From Lentzea flava (GTDB lineage Bacteria > Actinomycetota > Actinomycetes > Mycobacteriales > Pseudonocardiaceae), in contig NZ_BMRE01000046.1 of the NCBI RefSeq assembly GCF_014648475.1, forward strand, positions 1 through 64,000: a DNA stretch of 64,000 bases. Direction: 5' to 3'. The position numbers and the translations under genes were made by a program. The notes under the pieces were generated by a model. That model was not told the origin of the DNA, did no database searches, and saw only the letters and a list, made by a program, of their open reading frames with translations. Shown here in pieces: positions 25,937 to 35,096 of this stretch (position 1 is its first letter; the number at the start of each line of letters is the position of its first letter).

Positions 25937-26911
25937 ATGCGAGCGCTCATCGCGCTGGCGGCGATCACGGCCATCGCGGGCTGTGTCGCCGCCGTACCGA
26001 TCGACCGGCCTTCCGGCTACACCGCGCCGAGCGAGCTCGACTCGTGTCGCGTGGACCTGCCCCAGGACTGGAAGGACGAGCTGGCCCGCAACTCCACGGA
26101 GGTGGGCTCGCACGAGAAGGTCACCGTCGTCGGCGCGAACGAGAAGGCCGACGTGACGCTCGTGAAGACCACGCGCAACAGGACCACCGAACTCGTGTTG
26201 CGCGACAGCACGAAGCGCCAGCAGGTCATGGCGGTGCAGGACGACGCGCAGCTCGTCGGCGTCGAGTTCGACGGCCGCTGGGTGACGTTCTCCACGACGC
26301 CCAGCCCGTCCGACCGCACCCCGACGACCTACGCGTGGGACTCGCGCAACGACGGCGCGCCCGTGCGGATCGGGGACAGCGGTGCCGTGGTGCACAACGG
26401 CAAAGCCGCCTGGTCCGACAGCAAGGGCGTGCACGTCTACGACCTCGCGAGGAAGAAGGACAGGATCGTCGGCCAGGGCAAGGAGCCGGTGTTCCTCGGC
26501 GACGCGGTCCTGTGGCTGCAGGACGGGAAGTTCCGCGCCGAGACGGCGTTGCCCGACCAGCTCAAGAACGCGCGGCCCGGCGGGAGCGCGGCGTCGGACG
26601 GCCGCACCGTGGTGTGGACGCAGGGCGACGCCCTGCACGCCTGGCGCGAAGGCTGGACCGAGCCGCGCGAGCTCGCCGTGATCAAGACCGCGTCCAGGAC
26701 GGAGGGCATCGTCTTCCCGCGGGTCAGCGGTGACTTCGTGTCGTGGCAGTCGGGGTCGTCGTACGTCACGGACATCCGCAGCGGCGCGACGATGCACACC
26801 ACCGACGACGCCTACTGGCTGGAGGTCCACGGCGGAGCGCTGACCCAGCAGGGCGGTCGTGTCGCGGCGGCCGCTGCACTGTCGTCGCTCTCGGCGTTGC
26901 CCGCGTGCTGA
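25937..26911 (+). CDS. putative lipoprotein with beta-propeller-like repeats
   Basis: 324 residues. Signal sequence with lipobox IAGC, so lipidation is expected at Cys16. The rest contains repeated strands such as AWSDSKGVHVYDLARK, VVWTQGDALHAW and FVSWQSGSSYV, spaced like blades of a small propeller. I recognise no enzyme motif, so it may be an extracellular binding protein. The ATG has GGGAGA 4 bases upstream. Confidence 0.7.
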   Translation: MRALIALAAITAIAGCVAAVPIDRPSGYTAPSELDSCRVDLPQDWKDELARNSTEVGSHEKVTVVGANEKADVTLVKTTRNRTTELVLRDSTKRQQVMAVQDDAQLVGVEFDGRWVTFSTTPSPSDRTPTTYAWDSRNDGAPVRIGDSGAVVHNGKAAWSDSKGVHVYDLARKKDRIVGQGKEPVFLGDAVLWLQDGKFRAETALPDQLKNARPGGSAASDGRTVVWTQGDALHAWREGWTEPRELAVIKTASRTEGIVFPRVSGDFVSWQSGSSYVTDIRSGATMHTTDDAYWLEVHGGALTQQGGRVAAAAALSSLSALPAC

Positions 26912-27121
26912 CGCGGGTGCTGGCCGCGCTGGTGGTGCTCCTGCCGGCGACGCCGCTGTCCGGTCTTTCCCCGTTGCCCCGATGTTGAGTGACGAACACC
27001 ACGAAAATGTTGTCAGGGGCAACTCGACGGGGAACCCCGGCACCTTTACATCCGTATCCCCTGATGCAAACGGCGTATCCCCCGACGCCGTTCCCCGACG
27101 CGTTGCCCCGAGGTGTACTGC

Positions 27122-28300
27122 ATGAAGTCGTTGACGCACGCCGACTACCTGGCGTTGCGCCGCTTTCCCGCTCTTGACGGCCTGCGCGCCATTGCCGCGG
27201 TGCTGGTCGTGTTCTTCCACTACGGGGGCCCGGACTGGCTGCAGGGCTGGGCGGGAGTCCAGATGTTCTTCGTGCTCAGCGGTTTTCTCATCACGACGCT
27301 GATGCTGCGCGAGGAACGCGGCACGGGCCGCATCTCGCTCAAGGAGTTCTACCTGCGCCGGTCGTTCCGCATTCTGCCGGTGTACTTCGTGGTTCTGCTG
27401 GTCACCGCGGCCGGTTCCGCGATCGCGGGAACGTTCGTCAGCAACGGCATCGGCCCTGCGCTCAAGTACTTCTTCACTTTCACCAACGAGTTCGCCGGTT
27501 CCAGCCCGTACGGCCAGTCGTGGTCGCTGGGAATCGAGCAGAAGTTCTACCTGGTCTGGCCGCTGGTGGCGATCGCGCTGGGCACCGTCGTGCTCAAGCG
27601 CCGCGCCGGTGCCGCCGTTCTCGGGTTGCTGCTCGCGCTCGTCGTCGTCAACTTCACCGTGTCGCACAGCAACCCCGGCTGGCCGCTGCACTACTTCTCG
27701 ATCCTCACCGGTGTCCTGCTCGCCATCGCGCTGCACAGCCGGCGCGGGTTCGAGCTGCTGCGCCCGCTCACGAGCCCGGTCGCGCAGGTCTTCGTCTCGG
27801 TCGGATTCGCCGGCGTGCACCTGAGCGTGAAGCCGATCGCCGGGTTCCTCGACGGCATCAACGGGATTCCCGGTCACGTGCTGGTCATCCCGGTCTACGC
27901 GCTCGCGACGGCGGTGCTGCTCACCGCGCTGGTCTCGCCGGGCCCGGCGACGACTTTGCTGTCCACGAAGCCGATGCAGTTCGTCGGTGAGCGCTCGTAC
28001 TCGCTCTACCTCGTGCAGACGATCGCCGCGACGGTCATCGCGTTCGTCTGGCCCTCGTTGTCCGGCATCGGACAGTCCGTCGTGGTCACGGCACTGGGCC
28101 TGGCGCTGGCGAGCGTCCTCTACACGACCGTGGAGATCCCGATGATCAACCTCGGCCGGCGTGTGATCACCCGCCAGCGCGCGGCGGCCGCCGTCAGGGC
28201 TGCCGTTGCCGGGGAGAAGGCTCAGCAGGGTGCGCCGCAGGCTCCCGCGCCGCAGTCGGAGTCGTCGCGGCTCGCGAGCATCGGACACGCCCAGCCGTAG
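27122..28300 (+). CDS. acyltransferase-3 family membrane protein (OafA/YrhL-like)
   Basis: 392 residues with about ten membrane segments. ALDGLRAIAAVLVVFFHYG carries the conserved Arg and His of the acyltransferase-3 family, and FFVLSGFLIT and RRSFRILPVYF follow. These enzymes O-acylate surface glycans, peptidoglycan or antibiotics. The substrate is unknown. ATG at 27122 with GAGGTG upstream, although an in-frame GTG exists at 27113. The last 79 bases overlap the convergent gene. Confidence 0.88.
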   Translation: MKSLTHADYLALRRFPALDGLRAIAAVLVVFFHYGGPDWLQGWAGVQMFFVLSGFLITTLMLREERGTGRISLKEFYLRRSFRILPVYFVVLLVTAAGSAIAGTFVSNGIGPALKYFFTFTNEFAGSSPYGQSWSLGIEQKFYLVWPLVAIALGTVVLKRRAGAAVLGLLLALVVVNFTVSHSNPGWPLHYFSILTGVLLAIALHSRRGFELLRPLTSPVAQVFVSVGFAGVHLSVKPIAGFLDGINGIPGHVLVIPVYALATAVLLTALVSPGPATTLLSTKPMQFVGERSYSLYLVQTIAATVIAFVWPSLSGIGQSVVVTALGLALASVLYTTVEIPMINLGRRVITRQRAAAAVRAAVAGEKAQQGAPQAPAPQSESSRLASIGHAQP

Positions 28301-29754
28301 AACGGGTTCGGGGCGAGCGGCACGCGGTCGCGGCCGCTCTCCCTGGCCAGTTCTTTCGAGTGGTGAGCGGTGAGCGTCACGTTCGTGCCGCTCTCCTGCG
28401 CCTCGTACGCGCCCTTCTCCAGCTCCAGGATCTCGACGCCGCGCGAGATGTCGGCGACGAAGACGGTGTTCTTGTGCCAATACGGCGCCCACGACACCGC
28501 CGCGTCCGGCCGCCAGTACCCGATCTGGATCGGCTTGGCCGGGTTGGAGATGTCGAGGAACCGGGTGCCCTGCTCGTACCAGGAGTAGGCCACGATCCGC
28601 TTGTTCACGTCGAAGTAGTGCGCGGAGCACTCGACGTCGGCGGGGATGGTGCCCTCCTGGTCGTCAGGGCTCCACACGCCGACCGTCTTCATCTCGAACG
28701 GCTGGGTGCTCCAGCCCTCGCCGTTGTACGAGCCCTTCAGCGACGAGATGACGAACCGGCCCTCGGTCTTGCAGGTCGGCGAACCGAACGCCTCCTCGGT
28801 GTGCAGCAGGAGGCTGCCCGGCGGGTTCTCCGGCGTGGGACGCGGGCCGTCGGCCAGCGTCCTGCCGACCGGGCGGAACGAGTTGTGCGTGAACGAGGTC
28901 GGCATGTCCACCTTCGGCACGTTGCCGCCCGCGTAGGCGATCGGGTCCCACGCCTTCGCCTCGCGGAACTTCCCGCTCAGCGGATCGCGGTGCCAGCCCT
29001 GCGTCCAGTAGCCGCGGGTGCCGTTGTCGCCCGCGACCCACGCGATGCCCTGCGCGTCGACCTGGACGTCGTGCGTGATCTTGCCTTCGCCCGCCTTGCC
29101 GCGGACGTCGATCGAGACCGGCAATTCCTTCGGGTTCTTCGGGTCGCGGATGTCGGTGACGAAGATCCGCCCGGTCTTGGCGTCCGACCGGTCGCGCCCT
29201 GCCGTCCACAGGAACTGGCAGTCGTTGATGCAGGTGGTCGTGTGGCCGGTGTCCTGCCGGTGGAACGCCAGGATCTTCAGGTCGGCCGGGTCCACAGCGG
29301 ACACGATGTAGTTGCCGGTCGGGCGGTCGCCGGGGAGGGTGCGGCCGAACGAGTTGACCTCGCGCGCCAGGAACGCGAGCTTGCGCACGGGGTCGACGTT
29401 GATGTCCTCGTTCTCCCAGAAGATCTTCGTCGGGTCGTCGCCCGGCAGCGCCATCTCCTGCTTGGTGAGGTGGTCGAGGAGCTTCGGATGGTCGAGATCG
29501 GTGACGTCGAACGTCTTCAGCCCGGTTTCGAGGCTGACGAACGCCACGTCACGAGGCCCGTACTGGGCGAACGCGATCGAGATCGCGCGTGCCGAGTCGG
29601 GCAGGGTCGCCTTCAGGCGCACGTTCTTCGCAGCCGCCTGCAGGCGTGGTTTGTCCACCTTCGGAGTCCTGGGCTCGGCGGCCGCAGCCGAAGCCAGTCC
29701 TGCCGTGGTGAAGGCCAACAGGGTCGCCGCAGTCAATGTGGCTAGAACCTTCAT
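28222..29754 (-). CDS. secreted LVIVD-repeat-type beta-propeller protein
   Basis: 510 residues with a signal peptide (about 1-25). Repeats such as RDVAFVSLETGLKTFDVTDLDHPK, GRIFVTDIRDPKNPKEL and TRFLDISNPAKPIQIGYW follow the LVIVD pattern of surface propellers. The C-terminus is Cys-rich. No catalytic motif is seen, so a structural or binding role outside the cell is likely. The C-terminal 26 codons lie antisense to the end of the acyltransferase-3 gene. Confidence 0.75.
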   Translation of the reverse strand: MKVLATLTAATLLAFTTAGLASAAAAEPRTPKVDKPRLQAAAKNVRLKATLPDSARAISIAFAQYGPRDVAFVSLETGLKTFDVTDLDHPKLLDHLTKQEMALPGDDPTKIFWENEDINVDPVRKLAFLAREVNSFGRTLPGDRPTGNYIVSAVDPADLKILAFHRQDTGHTTTCINDCQFLWTAGRDRSDAKTGRIFVTDIRDPKNPKELPVSIDVRGKAGEGKITHDVQVDAQGIAWVAGDNGTRGYWTQGWHRDPLSGKFREAKAWDPIAYAGGNVPKVDMPTSFTHNSFRPVGRTLADGPRPTPENPPGSLLLHTEEAFGSPTCKTEGRFVISSLKGSYNGEGWSTQPFEMKTVGVWSPDDQEGTIPADVECSAHYFDVNKRIVAYSWYEQGTRFLDISNPAKPIQIGYWRPDAAVSWAPYWHKNTVFVADISRGVEILELEKGAYEAQESGTNVTLTAHHSKELARESGRDRVPLAPNPFYGWACPMLASRDDSDCGAGACGAPC

Positions 29755-29779
29755 GCACTCGACCCTGGCAGTGGCTCAA

Positions 29780-29808
29780 ATGAGACGTGTAGGTCCGAAC
29801 GTCTAGGC
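29780..29808 (+). promoter_or_regulatory. candidate promoter of a leaderless small gene
   Basis: TGAGAC (29780-29785), 17-bp spacer, TAGGCT (29803-29808). The GTG of the next gene begins 10 bases after the -10 box, so the mRNA probably starts at or next to the start codon. Confidence 0.4.
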
Positions 29809-29817
29809 TTTCCGGCT

Positions 29818-30009
29818 GTGCAGGCGACCGTGTCCACGTTCAACAGTGACGGCTCTGCCGTCGTCCTGCGCGACGACGGCGTCCTGGTCGATGTGAGCGC
29901 GGCCGCGGTCACCGCGGGTGGCTGGCGAATGCTGCGTCCGGGTCAGCGGGTGACCCTCGAACGTAGTCCCGACGGGGCGGTCACCGCCCTGCGCATGCCA
30001 GTTCTGTGA
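29818..30009 (+). CDS. small cold-shock-like (OB-fold) protein
   Basis: 63 residues, beta-rich: VSTFNSDGSAVVLRDDG, then MLRPGQRVTLERSPDGAVTALRM. Its ordering resembles a cold-shock domain, but the RNP1 aromatic motif is not obvious. Small proteins of this kind often precede ppk in actinobacteria. GTG start, no ribosome site, and a promoter-like pair close upstream suggest a leaderless transcript. Confidence 0.65.
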   Translation: MQATVSTFNSDGSAVVLRDDGVLVDVSAAAVTAGGWRMLRPGQRVTLERSPDGAVTALRMPVL

Positions 30010-30068
30010 CGAGGAGTTCACCAGTCGGTCGTTCTGGACAGGGGCGCTCGCGGCAATAGTGCGGAACA

Positions 30069-32360
30069 ATGCGGTACGTGAGCACGGAGAACAACGACGA
30101 CGGCAAGGCGACCGGACCCCGACGCCGCTCCACGCGCAGCAAGGCGGCCACCCCGCGCGCGACGAGCACGCGCCAGCCCCGCGCGGCGACCAGACGGGCG
30201 TCCAACCCCCCGCGGACGAAGACCCAGCCGAACCAGCCGGTCGCGACGCCGGTGCGGAGCGTGCCCTCCGCGCCGCCCGCGGTGACGTCGAGCGCCCTGC
30301 CCACGGACCTGCCGGACGACCGGTACTTCAACCGTGAACTGTCCTGGTTGGACTTCAACTCCCGCGTGCTCGCGCTGGCGGAGGACTCGTCCCAGCCGCT
30401 GCTGGAGCGCGCGAAGTTCCTCGCGATCTTCGCGTCGAACCTGGATGAGTTCTACATGGTCAGGGTCGCGGGCCTGAAGCGCCGCGAGGAGACCGGTCTC
30501 TCGGTGCGCAGCGCGGACGGGCTCACGCCGCGCGAGCAGCTCGCCGCGATCTCCAAGCGCACGCAGGAACTGGTCGAGCAGCACGCCCGCGCGTTCCTCG
30601 ACCACATCCGGCCCGGTCTGGAAGAGCACCGGATCAGCATCGTGACGTGGGGCGACCTCACCGACTACGACCGGCTGCGGCTCTCCAACTACTTCAGCGA
30701 GCAGGTGTTCCCGGTCCTCACACCGCTCGCGGTCGACCCGGCGCACCCGTTCCCCTACATCTCCGGGCTGTCGCTGAACCTCGCGGTGACCGTGCGCGAC
30801 CCCGAGGGCGGCGGCGAGCGGTTCGCCCGCGTGAAGGTGCCGGACAACGTGCCGCGCCTGGTGCGGGTGGAGGCGGACCGGTCGTCGTCCTCCGCGACCT
30901 TCCTGCCGTTGGAGGAACTCATCGCCGCGCACCTGGGCGAGCTGTTCACCGGCATGGAGGTCATCGAGTGCCACGCGTTCCGCGTGACGCGCAACGCGGA
31001 CCTCGAAGTCGAGGAGGACCGCGACGAGGACCTGTTGCAGGCGCTGGAACGCGAGCTCGCCCGGCGCCGGTTCGGCCCGCCGGTGCGCCTCGAGGTCGCC
31101 GACGACATGACCGAGCACATGCTCGAGTTGCTGCTGCGGGAGATGGACGTCGACCCGCACGACGTCGTCACGGTGCCCGGCTTGCTCGACCTGTCGTGCC
31201 TGTGGCAGCTCTACGGCATCGACCGCAAGACGTTGAAGGACCCGGCGTTCGTGCCCGCGACACACCCCGCGTTCGGTGAGCGGGAGACGCCGAAGAGTGT
31301 TTTCGCGACGCTGCGCGAGGGTGACGTGCTGGTGCACCACCCGTACGACTCGTTCTCGACGTCGGTGCAGCGCTTCATCGAGCAGGCCGCCGCCGACCCG
31401 CACGTGCTCGCCATCAAGCAGACCCTGTACCGCACCTCGGGCGACTCGCCCATCGTGGACGCGCTCATCGACGCGGCCGAGGCCGGCAAGCAGGTCGTGG
31501 CGCTGGTGGAGATCAAGGCGCGCTTCGACGAGCAGGCGAACATCAGGTGGGCCCGCACGCTGGAGAAGGCGGGCGTGCACGTCGTCTACGGTCTCGTCGG
31601 CCTGAAGACGCACTGCAAGACCTCGCTGGTGGTGCGCCAGGAGGGGTCGACGATCCGGCGCTACTGCCACATCGGCACCGGCAACTACAACCCGAAGACG
31701 GCTCGGTTGTACGAGGACGTCGGCCTCCTGACCGCGGAACCGACGATCGGCGCCGACCTCACCGACCTGTTCAACGTGCTGACCGGATACGCGCGCCAGG
31801 ACGAGTACCGCTCGTTGATGGTGGCGCCCTACGGCGTCCGCAAGGGCATCGTGGAGCGGATCAACCGTGAGATCGAGCTCGCACAGGCGGGCAGTCCCTC
31901 CGGTGTGCGCATCAAGGTGAACTCGCTCGTGGACGAGCAGGTCATCGACGCGCTGTACCGCGCTTCCCAGGCCGGGGTGCCCGTCGACGTGGTCGTGCGC
32001 GGCATCTGCGCGCTGAAGCCCGGTGTGAAGGGCATGTCGGAGAACATCCGGGTGCGCTCGATCCTCGGCCGGTTCCTCGAGCACTCGCGCATCTTCCACT
32101 TCATCGGCTGCGACGAGTACTGGATCGGCAGCGCGGACATGATGCACCGCAACCTCGACCGCCGCGTCGAGGTGGCCGTGCGGGTCACCAACCCCCGGCT
32201 GACCTCGCAGCTGGGCGACGTGTTCACGTCGGCTCTGGATCCGCAGACGCGCTGCTGGGTGCTGCGCGCGGACGGAGAATGGGAAGCGTCGCCGTCGGAC
32301 GGATCCTCGGTCCGCGACCACCAAATGGAACTGCTGCACAAGCACGGAGCGCTTGGGTGA
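30069..32360 (+). CDS. ppk: polyphosphate kinase 1
   Basis: 763 residues. Makes polyphosphate from ATP. After a basic, Pro/Arg-rich N-terminal tail of about 70 residues, the conserved core begins at YFNRELSWLDFNSRVL. The phospholipase D-like active-site segments KTHCKTSLVVRQEG and CHIGTGNYNPKTARLYED carry the catalytic histidines. In this order of genes (ppk, mutT1, hupB) it matches Rv2984. The start is not certain: GTG 30078 lies three codons downstream, and the tail could begin later. Confidence 0.95.
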   Translation: MRYVSTENNDDGKATGPRRRSTRSKAATPRATSTRQPRAATRRASNPPRTKTQPNQPVATPVRSVPSAPPAVTSSALPTDLPDDRYFNRELSWLDFNSRVLALAEDSSQPLLERAKFLAIFASNLDEFYMVRVAGLKRREETGLSVRSADGLTPREQLAAISKRTQELVEQHARAFLDHIRPGLEEHRISIVTWGDLTDYDRLRLSNYFSEQVFPVLTPLAVDPAHPFPYISGLSLNLAVTVRDPEGGGERFARVKVPDNVPRLVRVEADRSSSSATFLPLEELIAAHLGELFTGMEVIECHAFRVTRNADLEVEEDRDEDLLQALERELARRRFGPPVRLEVADDMTEHMLELLLREMDVDPHDVVTVPGLLDLSCLWQLYGIDRKTLKDPAFVPATHPAFGERETPKSVFATLREGDVLVHHPYDSFSTSVQRFIEQAAADPHVLAIKQTLYRTSGDSPIVDALIDAAEAGKQVVALVEIKARFDEQANIRWARTLEKAGVHVVYGLVGLKTHCKTSLVVRQEGSTIRRYCHIGTGNYNPKTARLYEDVGLLTAEPTIGADLTDLFNVLTGYARQDEYRSLMVAPYGVRKGIVERINREIELAQAGSPSGVRIKVNSLVDEQVIDALYRASQAGVPVDVVVRGICALKPGVKGMSENIRVRSILGRFLEHSRIFHFIGCDEYWIGSADMMHRNLDRRVEVAVRVTNPRLTSQLGDVFTSALDPQTRCWVLRADGEWEASPSDGSSVRDHQMELLHKHGALG

Positions 32361-33277
32361 TCAAAGCTGCTGGGGCGGTGCTCTGGCGCGATGCCGGCGG
32401 TGACGTCGAAGTCGCGATCGTGCACCGCCACCGTTATGACGACTGGTCGTTGCCGAAGGGAAAGCTGGACCGGGGAGAGACGATCCCGGCCTGCGCGGTG
32501 CGCGAGGTCTTCGAGGAGACCGGATTTTCGTGCGTGCTCGGCCGGCACCTGAAGCAGGTGTCGTATTCGGTGAAGTCGGTGCCGAAGACCGTCGACTACT
32601 ACGCCGCCGAGGCCGTCTCGGGTTCTTTCACGGCCAATGACGAGGTGGACTCGCTCAAATGGCTGCCGGTCGCCGATGCGGCGGCGTTGCTGACCTACGA
32701 GCCGGATCGGGAGGTGCTGGCGGAGTTCGCCCGGCTGCCCGCCGATCTGTTGCTGGTGTTGCTGGTGCGGCACGCGAAGGCGGGGAAGCGGTCTGAGTGG
32801 GACGCTGACGACGACCTGAGGCCCCTCTCAGACGCCGGCTGGCGGCAGGCGGCGGCGCTGCGGTCCTTGTTGCCCGTGTGGTCGCCCACGCGCGTCCACA
32901 CGGCTCCCAGGGTGCGTTGCGCGGACACCGTGCGAGGCGTGGCAGAGGATCTCTCGGTCGAGATGGTCGAGGAGCCGCGGCTGTCCGAGGAGGGCTACTG
33001 GCCCGACCCGGAGGCGGGTCTCGTGCGGCTGCTGGAGATCGCCGCCGAGGAGGGCAGGGCCGTCGTCTGCTCGCAGGGCGGGGTCATCCCGTCCGTGGTG
33101 CGGACGCTGGCCGAGCTGGGCGGGCTGCGGCTCGACGAGATCCCCTGCAAGAAGGGCAGCACGTGGGTGCTGGCCTTCACCAGGCCGTTCGGCACGTGGT
33201 CCACTTCGGACTCGCCTTCGCGCTGGCCAACGCTGGTGTCGGCGCACTACCTGGCCTCGGCGCTGCCGCGTCCCTGA
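32357..33277 (+). CDS. mutT1: MutT1-type Nudix hydrolase with histidine-phosphatase domain
   Basis: 306 residues. The Nudix box GKLDRGETIPACAVREVFEETGF lies at 35-57 and a histidine phosphatase domain (LLVRHAKAG) follows from about 140. Mycobacterial MutT1 cleans oxidised guanine nucleotides (8-oxo-dGTP) and diadenosine polyphosphates, which limits mutation. GTG overlaps the ppk TGA as GTGA, with GGAG 8 bases upstream, so it is translationally coupled to ppk. Confidence 0.93.
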   Translation: MIKAAGAVLWRDAGGDVEVAIVHRHRYDDWSLPKGKLDRGETIPACAVREVFEETGFSCVLGRHLKQVSYSVKSVPKTVDYYAAEAVSGSFTANDEVDSLKWLPVADAAALLTYEPDREVLAEFARLPADLLLVLLVRHAKAGKRSEWDADDDLRPLSDAGWRQAAALRSLLPVWSPTRVHTAPRVRCADTVRGVAEDLSVEMVEEPRLSEEGYWPDPEAGLVRLLEIAAEEGRAVVCSQGGVIPSVVRTLAELGGLRLDEIPCKKGSTWVLAFTRPFGTWSTSDSPSRWPTLVSAHYLASALPRP

Positions 33278-33571
33278 GGGTCTGAAGAACCTTTTTCACG
33301 CCGCCGTCTCCCCGCCTCGACGAAAGTTCGCCTCTGGCAACCAAGTCGGGCCAGGAGGCGGCGGTTTCGCTTGTCCGGGGAGGCGTTCGCAGGCCTGGCG
33401 GCGTTATTTCTATTGGAGTCACAGACGTTCTCGGAAGCCGTCCCGTCATTTCCGGGCGTCTCCCGGCGGCCGCTGCGGAAGCGGCATTCGTATACCGGTC
33501 GGCCGCACGCCGCACGCCTGGGAACGGCTTCCCAAGCGTGCCAGCGCATTCCCGGAGGGGCCTCCCCAGGC

Positions 33572-33613
33572 ACGCGGAAGGCCCCGGTGTGCGCACACCG
33601 GGGCCTTCCGCGT
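33572..33613. terminator. perfect 42-nt palindrome downstream of hupB
   Basis: Two perfect 21-nt arms without spacer, centred at 33592/33593. A second, smaller stem (CCTCCC...GGGGAGG, about 33633-33650) sits directly after the hupB stop. Both probably end hupB, and possibly mutT1, transcripts. The rest of the 33278-33656 gap shows no gene. Confidence 0.7.
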
Positions 33614-33656
33614 TGGTACCGAAGTGACGCAGCCTCCCTCTACGGGGAGGCCCGTC

Positions 33657-34304
33657 TCACTTCTTCTTGGCAGCCGTCTTGCGAGCCGCGGGCGCCTTGG
33701 CGGCCGTGGTCTTCGCAGCGGGCTTGGCCGCAGCCGTGGTCTTGGCAGCGGGCTTCTTGGCGGCGGTCGCCTTCGCCGCGGCCGGCTTCGCAGCGGCCTT
33801 CGTCGCGGTCGCCTTCGCGGGCGCCTTGGCAGCCGTGGTCTTGGCGGCAGCCGTGGTGGTGCGACGGGTCGCGGGCGCCTTGGTGGCGGCCGCGGCCGTG
33901 CGGGTGCGCGTCGTGGTGGCGCGCGTGGTCGCCGCCTTCGTGGCCGGGGCCTTGGCAGCGGCGGGCTTCGCGGCCGCGGCGGCAGCGGGCTTGGCGGCCG
34001 GCTTGGCGGCAACGGCCTTCGGCAGCTTCTTCGCACCGCTGATGACGTCCTTGAACGTCGAGCCGGGGCGGAACGCGGGCACGTTGGTCTTCTTGACCTT
34101 CACGGTCTCACCCGTGCGCGGGTTGCGCGCGGTGCGAGCCGCACGGGCACGCTTCTCGAAGACGCCGAAGCCCGTGATGTTGACCTTCTCGCCCTTGTTG
34201 ACGCTCCGCACGATCACATCGACGATGCCGTCAACAGCAGCACCCGCGGTCTTCTTGTCTCCCAGGCGCTCGGCGAGCGCCTCGATGAGCTGGGCCTTGT
34301 TCAC
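33657..34304 (-). CDS. hupB: HU nucleoid protein with long basic tail
   Basis: 215 residues. The HU domain covers about 1-92, including the DNA-contact arm FEKRARAARTARNPRTGETVKVKK. A tail of about 120 residues follows, almost only Ala, Lys, Thr, Pro and Arg, with many PAAK/TTAAK repeats like histone H1. Such HupB proteins compact DNA and are acetylated in mycobacteria. GTG at 34304 with GGGAGGGA upstream. The tail's low complexity makes length differences between strains likely. Confidence 0.95.
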   Translation of the reverse strand: MNKAQLIEALAERLGDKKTAGAAVDGIVDVIVRSVNKGEKVNITGFGVFEKRARAARTARNPRTGETVKVKKTNVPAFRPGSTFKDVISGAKKLPKAVAAKPAAKPAAAAAAKPAAAKAPATKAATTRATTTRTRTAAAATKAPATRRTTTAAAKTTAAKAPAKATATKAAAKPAAAKATAAKKPAAKTTAAAKPAAKTTAAKAPAARKTAAKKK

Positions 34305-34488
34305 CTTCAGTCCCTCCCAGGACGCTCACGGCCCAACGTCGGGCCGACTAGAACGCAACGGTAGGCCCAAAACGCGAGAAATACCAATCGCCACGCCAAA
34401 ATTTTCGTTGTGGCGTGGCTAATTGCGCCCCTTCGAGGGACTCCGGGCGCCGGATTCGCCCCTCTCAAGGGGAGAATCCGGCCCCCTC

Positions 34489-35091
34489 TCAGACCGCCTG
34501 AAGCGGATCCGTTGTGGGCAACCAAGTCTGGCGATTGCCCTCGAATGCGCTGATCTCGGCCTCGTGGCGCAGCGTCAAAGCGATGTCGTCGAGGCCCTCG
34601 AGAAGGCGCCAGCGGGTGTAGTCGTCGATCTCGAACGGGGCAACCAAGTCCTTGGCGCGAACGGTCTTGTCGGTGAGGTCCACGGTGACCGGCGTGCCGG
34701 GCTCTGACTCGAGCAGCTTCCACAGCAGCTCGACATCGGACTGGCTGCACTGCGCCGCCACGAGGCCCTGCTTGCCCGCGTTGCCCCGGAAGATGTCGGC
34801 GAACCGGGACGACACGACCACCCGGAAGCCGTAGTCCATCAACGCCCAGACGGCGTGTTCCCGAGAGGACCCGGTGCCGAAGTCCGGACCCGCCACGAGG
34901 ACGCTGCCGGCCCTGAACGGCTCCTGGTTGAGCACGAAGTGCTCGTCACCGCGCCAGGCGGCGAAGAGCCCGTCCTCGAAGCCGGTGCGGGTGACGCGCT
35001 TGAGGTAGACGGCGGGGATGATCTGGTCGGTGTCCACGTTGGACCTGCGCAGCGGCACACCGACGCCCGTGTGGGTGGTGAAGGCTTCCAT
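34489..35091 (-). CDS. leuD: 3-isopropylmalate dehydratase small subunit
   Basis: 200 residues. With LeuC it isomerises isopropylmalate in leucine synthesis, and citraconate/methylmalate in the citramalate route to isoleucine. SNVDTDQIIPA and the loop PDFGTGSSREHAVWAL are diagnostic. ATG at 35091, 5 bases after leuC. Confidence 0.96.
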   Translation of the reverse strand: MEAFTTHTGVGVPLRRSNVDTDQIIPAVYLKRVTRTGFEDGLFAAWRGDEHFVLNQEPFRAGSVLVAGPDFGTGSSREHAVWALMDYGFRVVVSSRFADIFRGNAGKQGLVAAQCSQSDVELLWKLLESEPGTPVTVDLTDKTVRAKDLVAPFEIDDYTRWRLLEGLDDIALTLRHEAEISAFEGNRQTWLPTTDPLQAV

Positions 35092-35096
35092 GGCTT

